Below, in pieces: positions 6,671 through 10,074 of a stretch of 10,074 bases of DNA (its first letter is position 1; each line of letters opens with the position of its first letter). Position numbers and translations under genes: made by a program. This stretch comes from an uncultured Lysobacteraceae bacterium (GTDB taxonomy: Bacteria; Pseudomonadota; Gammaproteobacteria; Xanthomonadales; Rhodanobacteraceae): contig CAMLLF010000082.1 of the NCBI GenBank assembly GCA_946480705.1, positions 1 through 10,074 on the forward strand, in the 5' to 3' direction. The notes beneath the pieces are model-generated. The model was not told the DNA's origin, did no database searches, and was given only the letters and a program-made list of their open reading frames with translations.

Positions 6671-6724
6671 GAGGCGCGAGAAAAGAGTTTGGGCCGGCCG
6701 CGTCACACGCGTTTCCCACTCCTC
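6671..6724. repeat. Intergenic inverted repeat, copy C
   Basis: The left arm GAGGCGCGAGAAAAGAGT (6671-6688) pairs imperfectly (about 12 of 18) with ACGCGTTTCCCACTCCTC (6707-6724). Inner pairing is also possible: GTGACG (6666-6671) with CGTCAC (6701-6706), and the palindrome GGCCGGCC at 6692-6699. It lies between convergent genes (hemY stop 6653, DUF2845 gene stop 6730) and could act as a two-way terminator. It is the most diverged copy. Confidence 0.55.
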
Positions 6725-6729
6725 TTCAC

Positions 6730-7293
6730 TCAACGTCCTTCCGCATCCACGCCGATCAGCCGCCCGTTCTGCAGCGTGAGTACGCGCAGCAGCCGCGAGC
6801 CGCCGAGGTCGTAGGTCCATTCCTCGGCGCGTACCGGCGTGTAGCGCTCGTTGCCGATGCCGTCGCGGCGCACGGTCGCGCGCCGCTGGTTGCGCCGCGC
6901 GGCGGGCTCGCCGCAGTACGCGACGATTTCGCCGGCGCTGGTGCCGGCCGGCAGCGAGTCGAGATTGCAGCTGTCGCCGATCGTCGTCACGCCATAGCCC
7001 AGGGTTTCCTCGCGCTGCAGCCGGCCGTTGAGGAACAGCAGCCGCACCATGAGCCGGCGCGGCCCGAAGTTGTAGTACCAGACGTCGTAGACGTCTTCGA
7101 TCTGCGTCTCCAGCGGACCGTCGGCACCGCGCACGCTGACGCTGGTGAACTGGTCGACATAGAACGGCTCGCCGCAGCGTTCGCGCACGGCGAAGTCGCG
7201 GTCTCCGTCGTCGACGACGCGCGTGCCGCAGCGCAGGGCGTGGGCCGGCGCGATCGCGGCGCAGAGCAGGCAGAACAAGGCGAGTCGTTTCAT
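6730..7293 (-). CDS. Exported DUF2845 protein with internal duplication
   Basis: This encodes 187 residues. A signal peptide (MKRLALFCLLCAAIAPAHA) has a probable cut after residue 19, leaving LRCGTR as the mature N-terminus. Two copies of a DUF2845-like unit follow in exact register with an offset of 87 residues: Cys22/Cys109, CGEP 40-43/127-130, Trp72/Trp159, Tyr74/Tyr161 and NGRL 89-92/176-179. Each copy has the order C-x17-CGEP ... W-x-Y-x-x-G ... NGRL. DUF2845 recalls the small BamE/SmpA-like fold, but the function is unknown. Four mature Cys residues could form disulfides in the periplasm. Its ATG overlaps the stop of the upstream reductase gene (ATGA, 7290-7293), so the two genes are coupled. 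Confidence 0.88.
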   Translation of the reverse strand: MKRLALFCLLCAAIAPAHALRCGTRVVDDGDRDFAVRERCGEPFYVDQFTSVSVRGADGPLETQIEDVYDVWYYNFGPRRLMVRLLFLNGRLQREETLGYGVTTIGDSCNLDSLPAGTSAGEIVAYCGEPAARRNQRRATVRRDGIGNERYTPVRAEEWTYDLGGSRLLRVLTLQNGRLIGVDAEGR

Positions 7294-8342
7294 AGTCCGT
7301 GGATTCCGGCGCGGTTGCGCAAGATTTCAGCGAGAACGTCGGGAGCGTAGTCGAAACTGTCGTAGTACAGCCGATCCTCGTCCAGCCCGGCCTCGACGAA
7401 ACTGCGCCGGCCCGCATCGATCATCGCCGGCGGTCCGCTCATGTACACGTCGAAGCCCGACAGGTCGGGGTGGTCCTCGATCACCGCTTCGTGCACGAGA
7501 CCGCTGCGCAGGCCGGCGCTGAAGGCCGGATCGGAGACCACGGGCACGTAGTGGAAGTTCGGCAACTGCCGTGTCCAGCGCAGCGGCAGTTCGGCCTGAT
7601 AGAGGTCCTCGGCCCGGCGCGCGCCCCAGTACAGCTGCATGCGGCGTCGCGTACCCAGATGCTGGAAGTGTTCGATCAGCGCCTTGACCGGCGCGAAGCC
7701 CGTGCCGCCGGCGACGAACAGCATCGGCCGTTCCGAATCCTCGCGCGGGACGAACGTGCCGAGCGGACCTTCGATACGCAGCACCGCGCCGGGTTCGAGT
7801 CCGTCGAACACGAAGCCGGTGAAGCCGCCGCCGGCGACATGACGGATATGCAGTTCGATGGTCTCGTCGCCTTCGGGCGCATTCGCGATCGAGAACGCGC
7901 GGCGCTTGCCGTCGGACAGCAGCACGTCGAGATACTGCCCGGCCAGCCGGCGCAGCCGCTCGCCGCGCGGCGGTTGCAGCACCAGCCGCACGACGTCGGG
8001 CGCGAGCTTCTCCTTGCGCATAACCTTGAGTGCGAGCACGCGCCGCGGCATGTCGGCGACCGACGCGACCTCGCGCGCGAGCAGCGTGATGTCGCCGACC
8101 GGAACGGCCTGGCACAGCAGCACCTGATGACGCGCCTGTTCGCCGGCGCTCAGCGCGGCCGGCGGATTGCGCGGGTAGGCGACTTCGCCGGCGACCAGGC
8201 CGGCCTTGCAGCTGCCGCAGACGCCGGCGAGGCAGGAATAGGGCAGGGCGAGGCCGGCGCGCTGCGCGGCTTCGAGCACGCTTTCGCCGGACTCGACCTC
8301 GAAGCGCTTGCCGCTGGCCTGCAGGGTGACGGAATGACTCAC
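7290..8342 (-). CDS. Ferredoxin-type 2Fe-2S flavin reductase (CDP-6-deoxy-delta-3,4-glucoseen reductase family)
   Basis: This encodes 350 residues in three parts. An N-terminal plant-type ferredoxin domain has ligands in YSCLAGVCGSCKAG (Cys37, Cys42, Cys45) plus Cys77 (LLCQA). An FAD domain shows RAFSIAN (148-154) and GPLGTF (192-197). An NAD(P)H domain shows FVAGGTGFAP (209-218) and the C-terminal YMSGPPAMI (300-308). Electrons would flow from NAD(P)H to FAD to the cluster and on to a partner. Close relatives are annotated as AscD/E3 of ascarylose synthesis, but no sugar dehydratase (E1) is nearby, so the real partner is open. I chose GTG at 8342 because MSHSVTLQASGKRFEV matches how the family begins; an ATG at 8378 would add 12 residues that do not. 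It is coupled to the DUF2845 gene by ATGA. Confidence 0.88.
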   Translation of the reverse strand: MSHSVTLQASGKRFEVESGESVLEAAQRAGLALPYSCLAGVCGSCKAGLVAGEVAYPRNPPAALSAGEQARHQVLLCQAVPVGDITLLAREVASVADMPRRVLALKVMRKEKLAPDVVRLVLQPPRGERLRRLAGQYLDVLLSDGKRRAFSIANAPEGDETIELHIRHVAGGGFTGFVFDGLEPGAVLRIEGPLGTFVPREDSERPMLFVAGGTGFAPVKALIEHFQHLGTRRRMQLYWGARRAEDLYQAELPLRWTRQLPNFHYVPVVSDPAFSAGLRSGLVHEAVIEDHPDLSGFDVYMSGPPAMIDAGRRSFVEAGLDEDRLYYDSFDYAPDVLAEILRNRAGIHGL

Positions 8343-8381
8343 GCAGCGATCCGCTGGAAAGACGCGCGATTGTCGCATGGG

Positions 8382-8480
8382 GCGTGGAGCGCAGAGAGTG
8401 GACGAAGCGAGTCATGAGGAGTGAGAAAAACGAGTCAGCGCCCGACTGCCGCGTCCACTCGCTTCTCACTCCTCCCACGC
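8382..8480. repeat. Intergenic inverted repeat, copy D (compound)
   Basis: The main arms are GAGGAGTGAGAAAAACGAGT (8416-8435) and ACTCGCTTCTCACTCCTC (8457-8474), which pair apart from a small bulge. Alternative or nested pairs are GCGTGG/CCACGC (8382-8387/8475-8480), GAGTGGAC/GTCCACTC (8396-8403/8453-8460) and AGTC/GACT (8433-8436/8444-8447). The left half contains a second arm-like unit (GAGTGGACGAAGCGAGT, 8396-8412), so the copy looks partly duplicated. It lies between divergent genes, which rules out a role purely as a terminator. Confidence 0.7.
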
Positions 8481-8568
8481 TTTCCTCCATCCACCTGGCG
8501 GTCCCCGCCCTTCCGGTGCAGGCCGCCAACCGGTCTAATCCCGCCTTGTCCTTGCGCGCGAGCCCGTC

Positions 8569-9006
8569 ATGAGTCCCTGGAAGCAGCAGCCCGACCTCGA
8601 CACGATGAACCGCTGGAACGAAGGCACGGCGGCGCAGTCGCTCGGCATCCGCTACACCGAACTCGGCGAGGATTATCTGCGCGGCACCATGCCGGTCGAT
8701 GCACGCACGCGCCAGCCGTTCGGCCTGCTGCACGGCGGCGCGTCGGTGCTGCTCGCCGAGACGCTGGGCAGCCTCGCGGCGGTGCTCTGCCTCGATCCCG
8801 CGCGCGAGATCGCCGTGGGCCTGGACATCAACGCCAACCATCTGCGCGCCGTGCAGTCGGGCGAGGTCACCGGCACGGCGAGGCCGCTGCATATCGGCCG
8901 CACGACGCAGGTCTGGGACATCCGCATCGTCAATGAGAAGAACGATCTCTGCTGCATCGCGCGCCTGACCATGGCGGTCGTGCCGCGCCGCGACGCCGCG
9001 GCATGA
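8569..9006 (+). CDS. PaaI-family hot-dog thioesterase
   Basis: This encodes 145 residues, a single hot-dog domain of the usual length. The motif QPFGLLHGGASVLLAETLGS (49-68) holds HGG (55-57) and the likely catalytic Glu64, as in E. coli YdiI/EntH-type acyl-CoA hydrolases. VGLDINANHLRAVQSGEVTG (83-102) is the second conserved block, and VWDIRIVNEKNDLCCIARLT the last strands. It is cytosolic and probably cleaves an acyl- or aroyl-CoA; the substrate cannot be read from sequence. ATG at 8569 gives the expected N-terminus. A TCTAAT at 8534-8539 could be a -10 box, but no good -35 accompanies it. Its stop overlaps the kinase start (ATGA, 9003-9006). Confidence 0.9.
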   Translation: MSPWKQQPDLDTMNRWNEGTAAQSLGIRYTELGEDYLRGTMPVDARTRQPFGLLHGGASVLLAETLGSLAAVLCLDPAREIAVGLDINANHLRAVQSGEVTGTARPLHIGRTTQVWDIRIVNEKNDLCCIARLTMAVVPRRDAAA

Positions 9007-9950
9007 GCGTCTCCGCGCCCTATGCCGACCTGACGCCGGAGCGCGTGCTCGCGGCGGTCGACTCGGTCGGACTGACCACCGACGGCCGCCTGCTCGCACT
9101 CAACAGCTACGAGAACCGCGTCTATCAGGTCGGCATCGAAGGCGATTCGCCGGTCGTCGCGAAGTTCTACCGGCCGGGCCGCTGGAGCGATGCGGCCATT
9201 GCCGAAGAGCACGCGTTCGCGGCGGAACTCGCCGCGGCCGAACTGCCGGTCGTCGCGCCGCTCGTGCGCGAGGGCCGCACGCTGCACAGCGACGGCGGCT
9301 ATCGCTTCGCCGTCTACCCGCGCCGCGGCGGTCGCGCGCCGCAGCTCGAATCGGCCGAGCACCTGCAGTGGATGGGACGGCTGATCGCGCGTATCCACGC
9401 GGTCGGCGCGCGCAGCACGTTCGCCGCACGCGGCACGATAGACCTCGAGACGTTCCTGCGCGCACCGTCGGCGGCCGTGCTCGCTTCCCCGCTGCTGCCC
9501 GGCGGTATCGCGGCGCGCTACCGCAGCGCTACCGCCGCACTCCACGCACCCCTGCAGCAGCGCTTTGCGGCCTGCGACGCGCGGCGCCTGCGCCTGCACG
9601 GCGACTGTCATCCGGGCAACGTGCTCTGGACCGATCACGGTCCGCATTTCGTCGACCTCGACGACGCACGGCTCGGCCCGGCCGTGCAGGATCTCTGGAT
9701 GCTCGCGCCGGACGCGCGCGCGCTGGACCTGCTGCTCGAAGGCTATGCGGAGTTCCGCGACTTCGACTACGCCGAGCTGTCGCTGATCGAACCGCTGCGC
9801 GTGCTGCGTCAGGTGCACTGGGCCGGCTGGATTGCGCAGCGCTGGCACGATCCTGCGTTTCCGCAGGGCTTTCCGTTCGCGGGCGAGGCGCGCTGGTGGG
9901 AGCAGCACGTGCAGGATCTCGTCGAAGCCGCAGACCGGCTGGCGGACTGA
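9003..9950 (+). CDS. srkA: Stress response kinase A (YihE/RdoA)
   Basis: This encodes 315 residues of an atypical Ser/Thr kinase with an aminoglycoside-phosphotransferase-like fold. Visible landmarks are LNSYENRVYQV (32-42, nucleotide-binding loop), VVAKFYRPGRW with Lys54, the helix Glu in AIAEEHAFAAEL (65-76), the catalytic loop HGDCHPGNVL (199-208) with Asp201, and the metal-binding FVDLDDARLGPAVQDLW (216-232). In E. coli the kinase limits death after oxidative and envelope stress and is linked to the Cpx response and to dsbA, which lies downstream there. No dsbA is seen in the remaining 124 bp. It is translationally coupled to the thioesterase gene by ATGA. The length and all motifs are intact, so it should be active. 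Confidence 0.93.
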   Translation: MSVSAPYADLTPERVLAAVDSVGLTTDGRLLALNSYENRVYQVGIEGDSPVVAKFYRPGRWSDAAIAEEHAFAAELAAAELPVVAPLVREGRTLHSDGGYRFAVYPRRGGRAPQLESAEHLQWMGRLIARIHAVGARSTFAARGTIDLETFLRAPSAAVLASPLLPGGIAARYRSATAALHAPLQQRFAACDARRLRLHGDCHPGNVLWTDHGPHFVDLDDARLGPAVQDLWMLAPDARALDLLLEGYAEFRDFDYAELSLIEPLRVLRQVHWAGWIAQRWHDPAFPQGFPFAGEARWWEQHVQDLVEAADRLAD

Positions 9951-10074
9951 ACGGCGTCGGCGATTTCATGTTGCGCCGCCGCGTCCGCCTGGAGCGCGCA
10001 AAGCGGCCATACAGGCGTTCGATTGCGGGCATTCACGGCGTTGATTGGCGCAGTGCAGCGCGCTTCGCTACCCT

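Noticed and set aside
7299..8417. 372-codon plus-strand frame opposite the reductase
   Set aside because: The reductase on the other strand shows all cofactor motifs; this frame is its mirror with no domain of its own.
7327..9099. 590-codon open frame on the minus strand
   Set aside because: It crosses several well-identified genes in other frames, is dominated by Arg/Ala/Pro from GC-rich third positions and has no recognisable domain.
8673..9908. 411-codon minus-strand frame opposite the thioesterase and srkA
   Set aside because: It is antisense to two genes with intact motifs, and its composition is typical of a high-GC shadow frame.
9968..10074. Open plus-strand frame from an ATG to the window edge (MLRRRVRLERAKRPYRR...)
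   Set aside because: It has 35 codons, very basic composition and no ribosome-binding site, and its end looks like intergenic repeat DNA; it cannot be judged without more sequence.
1..10074. CRISPR array, tRNA, rRNA or insertion sequence
   Set aside because: I saw no regularly spaced direct repeats, no tRNA-like cloverleaf with a TTCGANNC arm, and no transposase-like frame.

Overview
The window is mostly very G+C-rich (roughly 70% by eye). It carries a housekeeping set typical of Gammaproteobacteria: hemD-hemX-hemY, a YihE/RdoA-type kinase, a PaaI-type thioesterase, a DUF2845 protein, a YibN-like anchored rhodanese, and a ferredoxin-reductase annotated in relatives as CDP-6-deoxy-delta-3,4-glucoseen reductase. 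The content and composition suggest a Xanthomonadales/Lysobacterales-like or related high-GC gammaproteobacterium. This is inferred from gene content only, because no rRNA or tRNA is present.

Layout. Positions 1-880 are a lower-GC (near 50%) accessory patch on the + strand. It holds the last 43 codons of a truncated upstream protein, a 132-aa protein overlapping it by 11 bp, and a 94-aa protein in the same frame after a TAG stop. The arrangement looks like the 3' end of a polymorphic toxin followed by its immunity gene, though neither family could be named. Positions 887-2800 are three minus-strand genes: a six-TM ABC-type membrane protein without an ATPase domain, an anchored rhodanese, and a small exported protein. 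At 2881-3357 a YiiD-type thioesterase-fold protein faces away from hemD. Positions 3443-6653 are the haem cluster hemD-hemX-hemY, with hemX and hemY overlapping by ATGA. Positions 6730-8342 are a minus-strand pair, the iron-sulfur flavin reductase followed by a secreted DUF2845 protein, also ATGA-coupled. Positions 8569-9950 are a plus-strand ATGA-coupled pair, PaaI thioesterase and SrkA kinase. The last 124 bp hold no gene I can support.

The most striking feature outside the genes is a family of imperfect inverted repeats. Their arms look like GAGTGAGAAACGAGT, and copies lie in four separate intergenic gaps (about 860-913, 1770-1822, 6671-6724, 8382-8480), in convergent, tandem and divergent contexts. 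One copy supplies the last codons of the ABC-type gene. The DUF2845 protein is an internal duplication in perfect 87-residue register.

Functionally, HemD makes uroporphyrinogen III and HemX and HemY are its membrane-anchored accessory proteins. The other genes are independent housekeeping or stress functions. I found no clear novel multi-gene system. The best candidates for follow-up are the repeat family and the toxin/immunity-like patch at the left edge.
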